The notes: generated by a model from the letters alone, not told the origin. DNA of 64,000 nucleotides from Pseudomonadales bacterium (GCA_022361455.1 JAKSAW010000647.1:1-64000); one strand, 5' to 3'; counted from the stretch's first letter, positions 20,062-29,744 are shown. Numbers and translations are program-made.

Positions 20062-20529
20062 CTAGATAGTTTCTGAAGGGCAGAAGCTCACGTCACTGCC
20101 ATCAGAGAGCCTTAACACAACCGGTTGATAGCGCTTGTCCTTTCTTATCCTCAAAAAATGCAATCGCACTAAAGCAAACCCAATGGCAAGGCCGATCAAA
20201 CCCGAAAGTGTTACCCACAAATCACCAGCGTCAACACTATCCGCTGCTACAGATGCCACTAGCATAAAGATCAACGGCATCATATAGGCAACTAAGGTAC
20301 CTTTCATAACAACGTCTTCGGGAACCCCGATCACGACATTATCACCAACGTTGAGATTGAACGCATTAATCGCCCGCACATGATTCTTGTGCTGCTGGCC
20401 AAGCTTAGCTAATGCACTCTGACCACAGCCTTGACGGGCTGAGCATGATTGGCAGGCAGTTTGGCGAATGGATTCTACCCAAACGGATCCTTCCTCTACT
20501 GCAACTACGCGACCTGTCTCTTCAATCAT
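20062..20529 (-). CDS. rseC: SoxR-reducing system / sigma-E regulator RseC (MucC)
   Basis: A 155-residue RseC/MucC family inner-membrane protein. The N-terminal cytoplasmic part holds a cysteine cluster, CQSCSARQGCG (around residues 25-35), plausible for metal or Fe-S binding. Two membrane helices follow near residues 78-95 and 105-125. Family members modulate sigma-E and the reduction of SoxR. The gene is 58 bp after mucB in the order rpoE-mucA-mucB-rseC. Confidence 0.9.
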   Translation of the reverse strand: MIEETGRVVAVEEGSVWVESIRQTACQSCSARQGCGQSALAKLGQQHKNHVRAINAFNLNVGDNVVIGVPEDVVMKGTLVAYMMPLIFMLVASVAADSVDAGDLWVTLSGLIGLAIGFALVRLHFLRIRKDKRYQPVVLRLSDGSDVSFCPSETI

Positions 20530-20587
20530 TGGTAACCTTTGGAATTAACGACAACCCCAAAACTTTAACCAATGTAAGGCAATTAAT

Positions 20588-21610
20588 CTAGGGGAGCGGT
20601 TTCAATTGCACTGCCATGGCGACCTGCATGGCTGTTTCGATGGGAATTTCGCCAACCACAGTAACAAGGTATTCACCGCCCTCGTAGGGAAGCCTTCGGC
20701 TGAGAGCGGTGGTAGCACCGTGGGTTTGAGTTCCTTCTGACTGAAATCGGCTATCGATTTTCTCTAAAAACACTGAGAAAGCTGCCAGGCCATCGGTAAA
20801 GACTTTAGTGCTGGCGGTCACACCATCAATGACGCGCATTTCATTATCTGAGATGTTAAATCCTGCGGGTATCCAAGCCAACTTCCAATCGTAATTGGGG
20901 GACTGCGTCAACGGTGAATCGTTCTTCTTAGCAATCCACTTGAGTCCATCTCCGGGATTGAATTCATCACCTTCTATGTCCACACCAATATCAATTGATA
21001 CAAATTCAAATACCTCAAGTCCACGTCCTTTACGATCCACAGTCACAGATTTCAGTAACAATCCAGACTCTTTATCTAACCAAAACTGATAGCCATAGCG
21101 GGCTTTATCTTTCGGGAGCACATCAACTCGGTAGGCATCTCGACCAGCAACCCTGCCTGGGCCACCTTTGCGCAACATATAATGGCTAGGAATCTGTAAG
21201 CCGCCCCGCTTAGCAATATCTAGGTGCGGTGTTGATGTTGAGGAGGCCTTAAAGTCCTTGCTGGATTCTGGGTGCAAACAACTTACTTGTTGGCCACGAC
21301 GCAGAATTTCAGAGGGTGAGCCAGTTAAATGTATGATTCGTTCCCAGGGTTCGCCATTAACAATTCCATGGATTACCTCTACCGTATTGAGCTTGTCGCC
21401 ATTCAGTAAAATAGATCGCCCTCGGTAGTTAAGCTCACGTCCCGCTTGCGCCATTTGTGTTAACCATTGCTGAGCAGAGTGATCACTGGAAAGCGGGGTT
21501 ACGGCCCACGCTAAATCCACTGACAAGACCAACAAAAGTGCAAGTCCTTTCACTGTGATAATACGACGCATTTTACTGAAGGCACTCCATAGAGTTTGAA
21601 TCCCATGCAT
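20588..21610 (-). CDS. mucB: Sigma-E regulatory protein RseB/MucB
   Basis: MucB/RseB is a periplasmic protein that binds the anti-sigma factor and shields it from proteolysis; it senses mislocalised lipids and lipopolysaccharide. The 340-residue chain has a hydrophobic signal sequence (GLALLLVLSVDLAWA) and the family core with GRSILL and YRVDVLPKDKARYGYQFWLD. An internal ATG at 21571 (MRRIITVKG) would give a more usual signal peptide, so the true start is uncertain. It follows mucA by 16 bp. Confidence 0.92.
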   Translation of the reverse strand: MHGIQTLWSAFSKMRRIITVKGLALLLVLSVDLAWAVTPLSSDHSAQQWLTQMAQAGRELNYRGRSILLNGDKLNTVEVIHGIVNGEPWERIIHLTGSPSEILRRGQQVSCLHPESSKDFKASSTSTPHLDIAKRGGLQIPSHYMLRKGGPGRVAGRDAYRVDVLPKDKARYGYQFWLDKESGLLLKSVTVDRKGRGLEVFEFVSIDIGVDIEGDEFNPGDGLKWIAKKNDSPLTQSPNYDWKLAWIPAGFNISDNEMRVIDGVTASTKVFTDGLAAFSVFLEKIDSRFQSEGTQTHGATTALSRRLPYEGGEYLVTVVGEIPIETAMQVAMAVQLKPLP

Positions 21611-21626
21611 AGAATAGTTTTACATA

Positions 21627-22331
21627 TTATGGGGCAATATGAACCACCCGCGTATAAGACATGGAACCACTCACCGTGTTTAAAGCTGCATTACCAGAGT
21701 GAGATACTAGGTAATGGTTTAAGCGCTGATTCTTATCAATAGGCATGCGGACAATTTCAGGTTGCGCCACAGCCTTTGACTGGGCTGGCAAGCGCGACTC
21801 AGCCACTGTGGTGACGTAAGCATTTGCCGGCCGTTCAATAGTGATTGCTTGCTTAGCTGAATTGGTTACCTGATTAACTGTACCATTAGCGGCAACCAAA
21901 GTAGCCACAGGTGCTGTCGTTGAATTTGCCGCAACATGGGGTGCATTAACTGCTCCACCCTGCTGCTGGAAAGTCTGCCAACCAAACACCACCATTGCTG
22001 ATACAGACGCGGCTACGGCAACACTACTTAAAGGCTGCAACACTTTACTTGCCCAACTTGGCTTCGATTCTATGGCAACATCGTGAGCGGCTTCTTTATC
22101 TATCGCTGCCGCAATTGAAGCAGTAAGATCAACTTTTGCGAAACGCGCGTCATGACCCGCTTTTAAATCCCCGTGCATCACTGAACGGGAGACATGATAA
22201 CGACGCCACTTCTGTATCAACTCAGAATCAGACTCCAAGGATTTTAGCGTTCGACGAAGCTCTAAATCAGAGGCCTCACCATCCATGAGCGCTGATAGTT
22301 CCTCATGCGATCGTTCACTCATACCACTCAA
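21627..22331 (-). CDS. mucA: Sigma-E anti-sigma factor RseA/MucA
   Basis: A 234-residue single-pass anti-sigma factor. The N-terminal cytoplasmic domain (HEELSALMDGEASDLELRR) is the RseA/MucA sigma-binding region. One membrane helix lies at about residues 100-118, and the remainder is periplasmic and would bind MucB. Regulated proteolysis of this protein frees RpoE under envelope stress. It is longer than Pseudomonas MucA (194 aa), mostly in an Ala/Thr/Val-rich periplasmic stretch. Confidence 0.92.
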   Translation of the reverse strand: MSGMSERSHEELSALMDGEASDLELRRTLKSLESDSELIQKWRRYHVSRSVMHGDLKAGHDARFAKVDLTASIAAAIDKEAAHDVAIESKPSWASKVLQPLSSVAVAASVSAMVVFGWQTFQQQGGAVNAPHVAANSTTAPVATLVAANGTVNQVTNSAKQAITIERPANAYVTTVAESRLPAQSKAVAQPEIVRMPIDKNQRLNHYLVSHSGNAALNTVSGSMSYTRVVHIAP

Positions 22332-22427
22332 CCTTTTTCTCTTAACCTTTAACTTTTAAATCTCTATTTCTAAATCTATTGGCAACTCTTGCCCTTCAAA
22401 TCCGGTATTCAAGGCCAACTAGAATGT

Positions 22428-23003
22428 CTATCCCATCAAGCCTTTAATACTGTTGTCGATTGCTTCCCTACCGCGAAATATTCGCGATCGCACCGTGCCT
22501 ACGGGGCAATCCATTACTTCGGCAATCTCTTCATAACTAAGGCCGTCAAACTCACGCAGAGTCACCGCGGTCTTCAAATCATCAGGCAGAGCTGCAATAG
22601 CGTCATAAATCACTTTTTCTAGCTCGTCTCTTAATAGATTGTTTTCCGGGCTAGAAGTTTCATGTAAGGCACTACCACCCTCATAATATTCTGCATCCTC
22701 GATCTCAACATCGCTGCCAGGAGGCCGTCGCCCACGGGATACCAAGTGATTCTTCGCCGTATTCACCGCAATGCGGTATATCCACGTGTAGAATGCACTC
22801 TCACCACGGAAATTCTTAAGAGCCCGGTAAGCCTTAATAAATGCTTCCTGAGCCACATCCATAGCTTCGTCTTGATCATGCACAAAGCGACCAATCACCG
22901 ATAGCACCTTGTGCTGATACTTGGCAACTAACAGGTCAAAGGCCCGCTTGTCGCCTTTCTGAACCCGCTCAACTAACTGCTGATCGGCTTCTCTTTCACT
23001 CAT
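22428..23003 (-). CDS. rpoE: RNA polymerase sigma factor RpoE (AlgU)
   Basis: A 191-residue group IV (ECF) sigma factor for envelope stress. Region 2 reads FDLLVAKYQHKVLSVIGRFVHDQDEAMDVAQEAF, with YTWIYRIAVNTAKNH after it. Region 4 carries LREFDGLSYEEIAEVMDCPVGTVRSRIFRGRE. The length and motifs match AlgU/RpoE. It heads the rpoE-mucA-mucB-rseC run, is divergent from nadB, and has a sigma-E-like autoregulatory promoter. GGGGAG precedes its start. Confidence 0.97.
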   Translation of the reverse strand: MSEREADQQLVERVQKGDKRAFDLLVAKYQHKVLSVIGRFVHDQDEAMDVAQEAFIKAYRALKNFRGESAFYTWIYRIAVNTAKNHLVSRGRRPPGSDVEIEDAEYYEGGSALHETSSPENNLLRDELEKVIYDAIAALPDDLKTAVTLREFDGLSYEEIAEVMDCPVGTVRSRIFRGREAIDNSIKGLMG

Positions 23004-23055
23004 TGATACAACAACTCCCCACTATGTAGCCGCAAAGGCGGCCAAATCTGTTCCA

Positions 23056-23082
23056 TGAGACTGACCCATGCAGGCAAAGTTC
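23056..23082 (-). promoter_or_regulatory. Sigma-E-like autoregulatory promoter of rpoE
   Basis: On the minus strand GGAACTT (GAACTT at 23082-23077), a 16-bp spacer and TCTCA (23060-23056) lie about 55 bp before the rpoE start. This closely matches the known AlgU/RpoE consensus, and autoregulation is established for these sigma factors. Confidence 0.72.
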
Positions 23083-23178
23083 CCTGGAGTTAAGCATTTA
23101 TATTCAAAAGCGTCTAACTTCTTCATATCTATCAAGATACTCAAGTCATAAATTGGTAACATCACGCCCTTAAGCCGT

Positions 23179-23184
23179 TATAAT
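23179..23184 (+). promoter_or_regulatory. Probable -10 box for nadB
   Basis: A perfect TATAAT lies 60 bp before the nadB start in the rpoE/nadB divergent region. The matching -35 is weak (TAACAT at 16 bp or TTGGTA at 20 bp), so only the -10 is called. Confidence 0.45.
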
Positions 23185-23244
23185 AGCTCATCGTTACCAA
23201 AAAGCCTTAACAACCTAGGTAGTAACAGTTTTCTACGATAGACC

Positions 23245-24855
23245 ATGGCAAAACGAATCGAACACGACATATTAATCATTGGCAGTGGCGCCGCCGGTTT
23301 ATCGGCAGCGATTCACCTAGCACCAAATGCAAAGGTGGGTGTGCTTAGTAAAGGACCTTTAACCGCAGCCAGCACCTACTATGCCCAGGGTGGCGTGGCC
23401 GCGGTACTCAATGAGCATGATTCTATCGATTCTCATATTCAAGACACTCTCGTTGCAGGTGGTGGCCTATGTCGCGAACCGGCTGTGCGCTTTACTGTAG
23501 AAAATGGCCCAGAAGCCATTCAATGGCTGATAGAGCAAGGTGTCCGTTTCGACCAGGAAACTGATAGCACCGGCCACACTGAATACCACCTGACCAAAGA
23601 AGGTGGACATAGTCATCGCAGAGTGATTCATGCAGCAGACGCCACTGGTCTAGCTATTTCCAAAACACTGATCAAGGGAGCCAAATCCCTTGAAAATATT
23701 TCCCTCTATGAATCACACGTTGCAATTGATCTAGTGACTACCCGTAAATTGGGTTTAGAGGGTAACCATGTATTGGGGGCATATGTTCTAAATCTTGCCG
23801 ACGGCACCGTGGAAACCCACTGCGCGAAATTCGTGATACTTGCTACCGGTGGCGCCAGCAAATCCTATCTGTATACCAGCAATCCCGATGTTGCCACTGG
23901 TGACGGTATTGCGATGGCTTGGCGCGCCGGCTGCCGAGTGGCAAACATGGAATTCAACCAATTCCATCCAACATGCTTATATCACCCTGATGCCCGCTCG
24001 TTCTTGATTACCGAAGCGGTCCGCGGCGAAGGTGGTTATTTACGCCTGCCCAATGGACAGCGTTTTATGGACAAGTTCGATGAGCGAGGTGAGCTCGCTC
24101 CGCGGGACATTGTCGCTAGAGCTATCGACCATGAAATGAAACGCCTGGGTGTGGATTGTTTGTACCTGGATATTTCACACAAACCGGAAGACTTTATTCA
24201 AGATCATTTTCCAACCGTGTATGAAAAATGCCTCACCTTGGGAATCGATATCACCAAAGAGCCCATCCCTATTGTACCCGCTGCACACTATACCTGCGGG
24301 GGCGTACTAACTAACCTGCAAGGAAAAACGGATGTAGATGGCTTATATGCCATTGGTGAAACTGCTAGCACTGGCCTGCACGGCGCAAACCGCATGGCGA
24401 GCAATTCGCTATTGGAATGTCTGGTTTTCGCAATCAGCGCGAGCAATGACATCCGCACAAAGCTATCTCACCGAGTGTGTGACTTAGAATTGCCAGATTG
24501 GGATGAAACCCAGGTGACCGATTCAGACGAAGACGTTGTGATCTCCCACAACTGGGATGAGCTTAGACGCTTTATGTGGGACTACGTGGGCATTGTTAGA
24601 ACGGATAAGCGACTTTTGCGGGCCAAACATCGTGTGAAGATGCTGCGCAAAGAGATACTGGAATTCTATAGCAACTACAAAGTATCAAACGATTTGATTG
24701 AGTTGAGAAACTTGGCTTTGGTATCCGAACTTATTATCCGAAGTGCACTAAAACGCAAAGAAAGCCGTGGCTTGCATTTCACTCTTGATTATCCAGAGCA
24801 GCTGGAAAAAGCCTCCGATACGGTGTTGGATCCTCAACAGCCCTTCAAAGACTAG
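23245..24855 (+). CDS. nadB: L-aspartate oxidase
   Basis: NadB oxidises L-aspartate to iminoaspartate with FAD, the first step of de novo NAD synthesis. The 536-residue protein has the N-terminal dinucleotide fold [27 protein letters not shown], the substrate-site [10 protein letters not shown] segment and [20 protein letters not shown] near residue 375. Length matches E. coli NadB (540 aa). Divergence from rpoE is the same as in E. coli. Its TAG stop overlaps the stop of the convergent ygfX-like gene. Confidence 0.97.
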   Translation: MAKRIEHDILIIGSGAAGLSAAIHLAPNAKVGVLSKGPLTAASTYYAQGGVAAVLNEHDSIDSHIQDTLVAGGGLCREPAVRFTVENGPEAIQWLIEQGVRFDQETDSTGHTEYHLTKEGGHSHRRVIHAADATGLAISKTLIKGAKSLENISLYESHVAIDLVTTRKLGLEGNHVLGAYVLNLADGTVETHCAKFVILATGGASKSYLYTSNPDVATGDGIAMAWRAGCRVANMEFNQFHPTCLYHPDARSFLITEAVRGEGGYLRLPNGQRFMDKFDERGELAPRDIVARAIDHEMKRLGVDCLYLDISHKPEDFIQDHFPTVYEKCLTLGIDITKEPIPIVPAAHYTCGGVLTNLQGKTDVDGLYAIGETASTGLHGANRMASNSLLECLVFAISASNDIRTKLSHRVCDLELPDWDETQVTDSDEDVVISHNWDELRRFMWDYVGIVRTDKRLLRAKHRVKMLRKEILEFYSNYKVSNDLIELRNLALVSELIIRSALKRKESRGLHFTLDYPEQLEKASDTVLDPQQPFKD

Positions 24856-25340
24856 CTGACGCCGGCTTGTTTAAACCGTCCAAGAGGATTGCGAATCTGT
24901 GGGCGCTGCCATCTTAGGAAAACTTGAAGCCGTCGAAAGTCCTCGCTATCAATGCTGTCGGGCAACAATAAGCAGCATTTTGAGAATTCAAAGAGCCGAG
25001 ATGGACGTTTAAAATGGAGTACGATGATGTCGGCGGTTATTCTAGAAGAAGACGCCAACTCATAGGGACCAAGCAAACCTTTCCTGGCCTTCAAAATCCA
25101 ACCATCTTCACACCAGGTTATTCCCATCACTGCCTCAGAACCAGTTAGGCTAACCGATTGGCGATGCATGTTAATACCATGAAGAATCAGCACTACAGCC
25201 AGTGTCACGCTTAAGTAAATGGGTGCCGACCATGAAGCAACCAGCGCCAAGAGAATGCTATGAAAGGCAACATTAACCCACAACAAACGCCGGGAAGATT
25301 TGATCCTTAAATCAGGACGCCAATCGTGTAAGGATGACAT
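24852..25340 (-). CDS. ygfX: YgfX/CptA-like inner membrane protein
   Basis: A 162-residue protein with two closely spaced membrane helices (about residues 20-54) and a cytoplasmic tail containing a [13 protein letters not shown] core. This matches the YgfX family. The E. coli member has been reported as a toxin acting on MreB/FtsZ and as the partner of YgfY/SdhE. It overlaps sdhE by 29 bp, the same pairing as in E. coli, which is the strongest support. The toxin role in this organism is an inference. Confidence 0.82.
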   Translation of the reverse strand: MSSLHDWRPDLRIKSSRRLLWVNVAFHSILLALVASWSAPIYLSVTLAVVLILHGINMHRQSVSLTGSEAVMGITWCEDGWILKARKGLLGPYELASSSRITADIIVLHFKRPSRLFEFSKCCLLLPDSIDSEDFRRLQVFLRWQRPQIRNPLGRFKQAGVS

Positions 25341-25590
25341 TTACAATGTGCTTCATATCGGGATCACTAGGCTCAGCTCGCTGGGTAAACCATTCGAACA
25401 TTTCCACATCCTGCTTATCTAACAAGGTGACAAACAGCTTCTGATCTTGCTCAGAAAGCGATAAAAAGTGTTTTGCAAAAAACGGCGCTAGTAGCACCTC
25501 CACTTCTTTAATGCCCCGACGACACTGCCAGGACAAACGCTTGAGCTCGTCTTCTGTATATAAGGGAGAGGACATAGTGGGTTTGGACAT
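25312..25590 (-). CDS. sdhE: FAD assembly factor SdhE
   Basis: SdhE promotes covalent flavin attachment to succinate dehydrogenase and fumarate reductase. The 92-residue helical protein carries the RRGIKEVEVLL stretch, matching the RGxxE motif. LSEQDQKLFVTLLDKQDVEMFEWF is typical of the family. An ATG five codons in (25575) is a possible alternative start. Paired with ygfX. Confidence 0.9.
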   Translation of the reverse strand: MSKPTMSSPLYTEDELKRLSWQCRRGIKEVEVLLAPFFAKHFLSLSEQDQKLFVTLLDKQDVEMFEWFTQRAEPSDPDMKHIVNVILTRLAS

Positions 25591-25721
25591 AAGAGCATTG
25601 ATCTCCAGTAAATGAGGGGCAAATTATAGCCTAAGCAAATAACCACATCAGCCATCAGCTGAAATCGCTATCAAATAAGACTATTATCGGCGTAAATAAT
25701 TGCAGAAAACTCGAGGTTTCA

Positions 25722-26627
25722 ATGAGTTGGCCAACAGGTAAAGGTATTTCTTCAGACACGATTCGCTCTCAGCAAGCGAACCAGGGTCTCTTCCCTTTAG
25801 AGAGCTACAGCACGCTCAAAGTCTCTGGTGATGATCGCTTTTCTTTTTTACAAGGCCAGGTCACCTGCGATATGGATCGAGTTAGCAAGGGTGAAGCACT
25901 ATTAGGTGCACACCTAAATCTGAAAGGAAGAATAGAAGCGAGTTTCATTGCATTTAATAGTGAAGACTCAGTGCTATTGATGCTGCCTAAAAATCAAACA
26001 GAGCACTTACTGCAAATATTGCAAAAATATGCACTGTTCGCGAACGCTTCACTGGAGATTTGTGATGATTTCTTACCTTTCTTAGGCTGGGGAAATGACA
26101 ATTGTCTAAGCCAGCTCATCTATCGAAATTCCTCGATTCCGCAAATATGCTTAGGGCTACTGAGTAAAGAACAACTAGAAAACCTAGCTCCCGACACCCC
26201 CATAGGAACCGAGCAAGATGCTTTGGCGATATTGGCAAGAAACGGTTTTATCATTGCAGAAGAACAACAGCGCGCCCAATACCTGCCTCAAGAATTAAAC
26301 TACGACATGATTGATGGTATCAGCTTTGACAAAGGTTGCTACAAAGGACAGGAAGTAGTTGCACGCATTCACTTTCGCGGCCAGGTTAAACAGCGATGCC
26401 AACCGTTCGCCGCTAATCAGGAAATCCCGCCAGGAGCCAGCGTCAACAACGACAGGGCAGCTTCCTGTGGCCAGTCCATTAATTATGTCCCACCTTCCGT
26501 TAGTAGCCATTCCGGTTACGGCTGCGTTTTGATCAAAACAAGCGAAACGGAATCTAAAACCTTGCACTTAGAACAAAATGATGAGGCCGAACTCCAGCTG
26601 CTATCGCTCCCCTATGCTATAACTTAA
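25722..26627 (+). CDS. ygfZ: Folate-binding tRNA-modifying factor YgfZ
   Basis: YgfZ is a GcvT-like tetrahydrofolate-binding protein needed for the activity of several Fe-S enzymes, including the tRNA methylthiolase MiaB. The 301-residue chain holds the diagnostic motif KGCYKGQEVVARIHFRG near residues 204-220, with the conserved cysteine. FLQGQVTCDM near the N-terminus is also typical. It is divergent from sdhE. Confidence 0.92.
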   Translation: MSWPTGKGISSDTIRSQQANQGLFPLESYSTLKVSGDDRFSFLQGQVTCDMDRVSKGEALLGAHLNLKGRIEASFIAFNSEDSVLLMLPKNQTEHLLQILQKYALFANASLEICDDFLPFLGWGNDNCLSQLIYRNSSIPQICLGLLSKEQLENLAPDTPIGTEQDALAILARNGFIIAEEQQRAQYLPQELNYDMIDGISFDKGCYKGQEVVARIHFRGQVKQRCQPFAANQEIPPGASVNNDRAASCGQSINYVPPSVSSHSGYGCVLIKTSETESKTLHLEQNDEAELQLLSLPYAIT

Positions 26628-26684
26628 ATTTAGGTGTGCATTCGTAAGCATGCCTAGATCAAATAACCTAGGGAGTCTCGGCGA

Positions 26685-27524
26685 ATGGCCACCGTTGAAG
26701 AAACTGTTCTACAAGAGCTTGTTGCTCTTATCAAAAATGATGAAATGGTACTACCCACCCTACCAGAGGTAGCACTAACCGCAAGAGACACTGCCGAAGA
26801 CCCCAACGCCTCCGCTGCCGATCTCGCAAAAGTGATCAATAACGACGCAGCGATGACCGCAAGAATCATTAAAGTAGCGAACAGCCCTATTATGCGTGGC
26901 TCCAAAGAAGTTAACGACGTGCAAATGGCTATCGCACGTTTGGGAATGGCCTGCATTTCAAATCTAGTAACAGGCTTAGCCATGGAACAAATGTTCCAAG
27001 CAACATCTGATCTAATCGATAAGACCATGCGCAAGAGCTGGAAACACAGCACGGAAGTAGCTGGTATCGCCAACGTTCTGTGCCGCCATTACACTAAGTT
27101 AAAACCTGATCAGGCTACTTTAGCGGGCCTAGTGCACAATATAGGCGTGCTCCCAATTCTTACTTATGCTGAAAACAACAATCAGTTAAATGACCCGATC
27201 ACTTTGGAAAGGGTTATTGACAAAATCCATCCTCACGTAGGAACCCGAATTCTTCAATCCTGGGAATTTCCAGAGGATTTAGTGGCAGTGCCGGGTAATT
27301 TTTTAAAATTTCAACGAGATACAGGTACAGACAAACCTGACTACGCAGATATCGTCACCGTTGCAAATTTGCAAAGTTATATCGGCTCCGATCATCCTTT
27401 AACCACATTTGATTGGAACACGGTGACGGCATTCGCTCGTTTGGGCCTAGATCCACAAGTTGAAGACGCTGAAGGTGAGGATCTATCAGACGAAATGGAA
27501 GCGGCAATGGCTATGCTTCAATAA
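26685..27524 (+). CDS. HDOD domain protein
   Basis: A 279-residue protein made of one HDOD domain, from LPTLPEVALTARDTAEDPNASAADLAKVINNDAAMTARIIKVAN (residues about 25-68) to about residue 220. The HD-type metal site is degraded (LVHNIGVL in place of HD), as in the family, so it is probably not a phosphohydrolase. HDOD proteins act in signalling, motility and stress responses. AGGGAG precedes the ATG. The next gene, 75-80 bp downstream on the same strand, is a degenerate kinase, so a shared pathway is possible but not shown. Confidence 0.9.
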   Translation: MATVEETVLQELVALIKNDEMVLPTLPEVALTARDTAEDPNASAADLAKVINNDAAMTARIIKVANSPIMRGSKEVNDVQMAIARLGMACISNLVTGLAMEQMFQATSDLIDKTMRKSWKHSTEVAGIANVLCRHYTKLKPDQATLAGLVHNIGVLPILTYAENNNQLNDPITLERVIDKIHPHVGTRILQSWEFPEDLVAVPGNFLKFQRDTGTDKPDYADIVTVANLQSYIGSDHPLTTFDWNTVTAFARLGLDPQVEDAEGEDLSDEMEAAMAMLQ

Positions 27525-27605
27525 TCAAGGCAGATCCTACCCTAAGTTCTTATACTCAGCCACTTTGTATGCAGCACGCTCTAGATCTTTACCTATAATT
27601 TGCTT

Positions 27606-29735
27606 ATGGGTAAAGATCAAATAAACCAACGCTTCGGTATTAGAGCCCAGCTGATGGCTCTGCTCATTTTGTTTTTTATACTTCTGGTTTTTTTTACCAG
27701 CGTCACCGTTCGTGAGCAGCTTCGAGATTTAAGACTATTCCGCGACCAACAGCAATTACTATCTGATTCCATTAAATTACATGAGCTAGGCTATCTACTA
27801 TATAAAGACCGGGTAACTTGGCAAACCGAAACCAATAAGCCTGCAGCAAAGGATTTGTTAAGCCTAAAAACTGTCCTCCTGTACCTACAAGATTCCTCGA
27901 AGCAAAGCGAGAACTTTTCTCCTTTTAATCAAGAGTCAATAGAAAAAGTTCAGGGAATCGCAAGATCAGATCTTTCATTATCTCACGGCGAAATGGAAGA
28001 ACTACTTCTCGATTTACAATCATCAAGCACCAACACCCATTCTAAGAACATAGAACAGGTGATTAGTCTGAATCCTTTAAAGGAATTAGAAACTATTCGA
28101 AACTTGGTTTTATTTACCCATCTACATTATAAACAACGAAATTTAGTCAAAATAGGGCTGTTAAAACAAGTGAATTTGCGCATTCTGTTTGAGCTACTGG
28201 AATTGGCTCAATTAGAAAACAAACTTCGCAAACGCATCGGCGCTAACTCAAGCGGTATCAAATACTCCACCACCAGAAAGCAGCTCAGCACCGAATCCCA
28301 AGTGCAATCTCTCATCGAGAAACAACAATTACTCACTGAACTAAGAAAGCAATTGGGATATCAAGGTTTCATTCATTATTTCAAAAACATGGTCTTAAGA
28401 GGACCAGAGAAGTATGAAAAAATCACTCGCCACAAAGTTCTAGATACTATTCGTTTGGTAGATACCTTATCCGGCGGACACAAGCTAAATGCAGCAAGCC
28501 GCCATGATTTGATCACTATCAGATCAGTGATCTTAGACTACGCAAACAAAATTGAAATCGTAATCGCTGAATGGAAAAAAGGAACTCCAATTGGTGAAAT
28601 TGATAAATTAGTGCGAGTCGACGATATTCCCGCAGCTACAGCCCTTGAAAGATTACACTCAGATATCTATGACCTAGTGCTGCAAATTATGGTCAATAGT
28701 TTTGATCAACGAATACAGGCAACTCATCAAGCGACCAGTGAAACCTACCTGCTTGCACAACATTTCTTTGAAGAACGTTATAAAGATATTCAGCGCAAAA
28801 TGCTAACCTATCTTTTTGTATCTGTTGTAGGCTCCATCATATTACTAATAATCGTTGCATCCATTACTCAACGTATTATTTCAAGAATCGAGCATATCAA
28901 GAAAGTACTGCATCATATGGAGACCTATACAGATCTAAACATTCGCGCCTCTGAAAATGGTAACGATGAAATTGGCGATATCGCAGTGTCATTAAATAAT
29001 GCTATCAAGCATCGTTCAGAAATCGAAGAATCACTGGCCAATCAAACCAAAAAGTCGCAGCAAGCAGCGCAGGCCAGAATGCGTTTTTTATCCGGCATGT
29101 CTCATGAAATGAAAACACCACTAAACTCTATTATCGGTTATTCACAAAGATTAATGTCTAAATCTCAGGATACCGGTAGCCGAGAATATGAAGCCCTGAA
29201 GACTATTCATCAGAATGGCAACCAATTGCTCAATCGCATCACTCATATATTGAAACTAGTCGATATTGACAACACACTCGACTTAGGGGAAAAGCAAGCG
29301 AGCATAGCCCATTTACATCAAAGTCTAGTTGCCAAAGAAGAGGCATTCCCTGAAAACAAACTTAATCTAATATGGGAAGCGCCGACAGAAAAAATCGATT
29401 TAGTAGGCACACCAGAAGCAGCAAACGATATCATTACACATCTATGCGATCCCGATAATTTCCCAAGCGGCTCAAGCATTAGCGTTAAGGGAAAAATAAC
29501 TGATGGATATTGTACCTTAACAGTAACTTTCGAAGATGCGGAGACAGATTTAGAGCAAGTAAATAGCTTGTTCAACGAAACACAAGGTCTGGTCAATTTA
29601 TCAAGTCAACGCCACGAAGGGTCAAATCTAAACATGGCAATTATCAAGACGATCATTGAAAAGCTTGATGGAAAGATTACCGCTAAACTGAAAGACAACG
29701 AAGTCACCTACCTTATTCAAATCCCATGTGCGTAA
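27606..29735 (+). CDS. Membrane histidine-kinase-like protein with degenerate ATPase domain
   Basis: A 709-residue protein from the ATG at 27606; a TTG two codons upstream is also in frame. It has a membrane helix near residues 15-37, a large periplasmic helical region of about 350 residues, a second helix near 400-420 and HAMP. A HisKA domain follows with candidate phospho-acceptor H500 in GMSHEMKTPLNSIIGYS. The C-terminal region aligns with HATPase_c by length and position but lacks the N-box asparagines, the DxGxG glycines and the GTGLGL loop (GSNLNM here). It may be a pseudokinase or a phosphatase/scaffold. No receiver domain or response regulator lies beside it. Confidence 0.8.
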   Translation: MGKDQINQRFGIRAQLMALLILFFILLVFFTSVTVREQLRDLRLFRDQQQLLSDSIKLHELGYLLYKDRVTWQTETNKPAAKDLLSLKTVLLYLQDSSKQSENFSPFNQESIEKVQGIARSDLSLSHGEMEELLLDLQSSSTNTHSKNIEQVISLNPLKELETIRNLVLFTHLHYKQRNLVKIGLLKQVNLRILFELLELAQLENKLRKRIGANSSGIKYSTTRKQLSTESQVQSLIEKQQLLTELRKQLGYQGFIHYFKNMVLRGPEKYEKITRHKVLDTIRLVDTLSGGHKLNAASRHDLITIRSVILDYANKIEIVIAEWKKGTPIGEIDKLVRVDDIPAATALERLHSDIYDLVLQIMVNSFDQRIQATHQATSETYLLAQHFFEERYKDIQRKMLTYLFVSVVGSIILLIIVASITQRIISRIEHIKKVLHHMETYTDLNIRASENGNDEIGDIAVSLNNAIKHRSEIEESLANQTKKSQQAAQARMRFLSGMSHEMKTPLNSIIGYSQRLMSKSQDTGSREYEALKTIHQNGNQLLNRITHILKLVDIDNTLDLGEKQASIAHLHQSLVAKEEAFPENKLNLIWEAPTEKIDLVGTPEAANDIITHLCDPDNFPSGSSISVKGKITDGYCTLTVTFEDAETDLEQVNSLFNETQGLVNLSSQRHEGSNLNMAIIKTIIEKLDGKITAKLKDNEVTYLIQIPCA

Positions 29736-29744
29736 CATGTGCTT

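Noticed and set aside
25312-25590. ygfX-sdhE as a toxin-antitoxin module
   Set aside because: The pair has been called that in E. coli, but SdhE is better supported as a flavinylation factor and nothing in this sequence shows toxicity.
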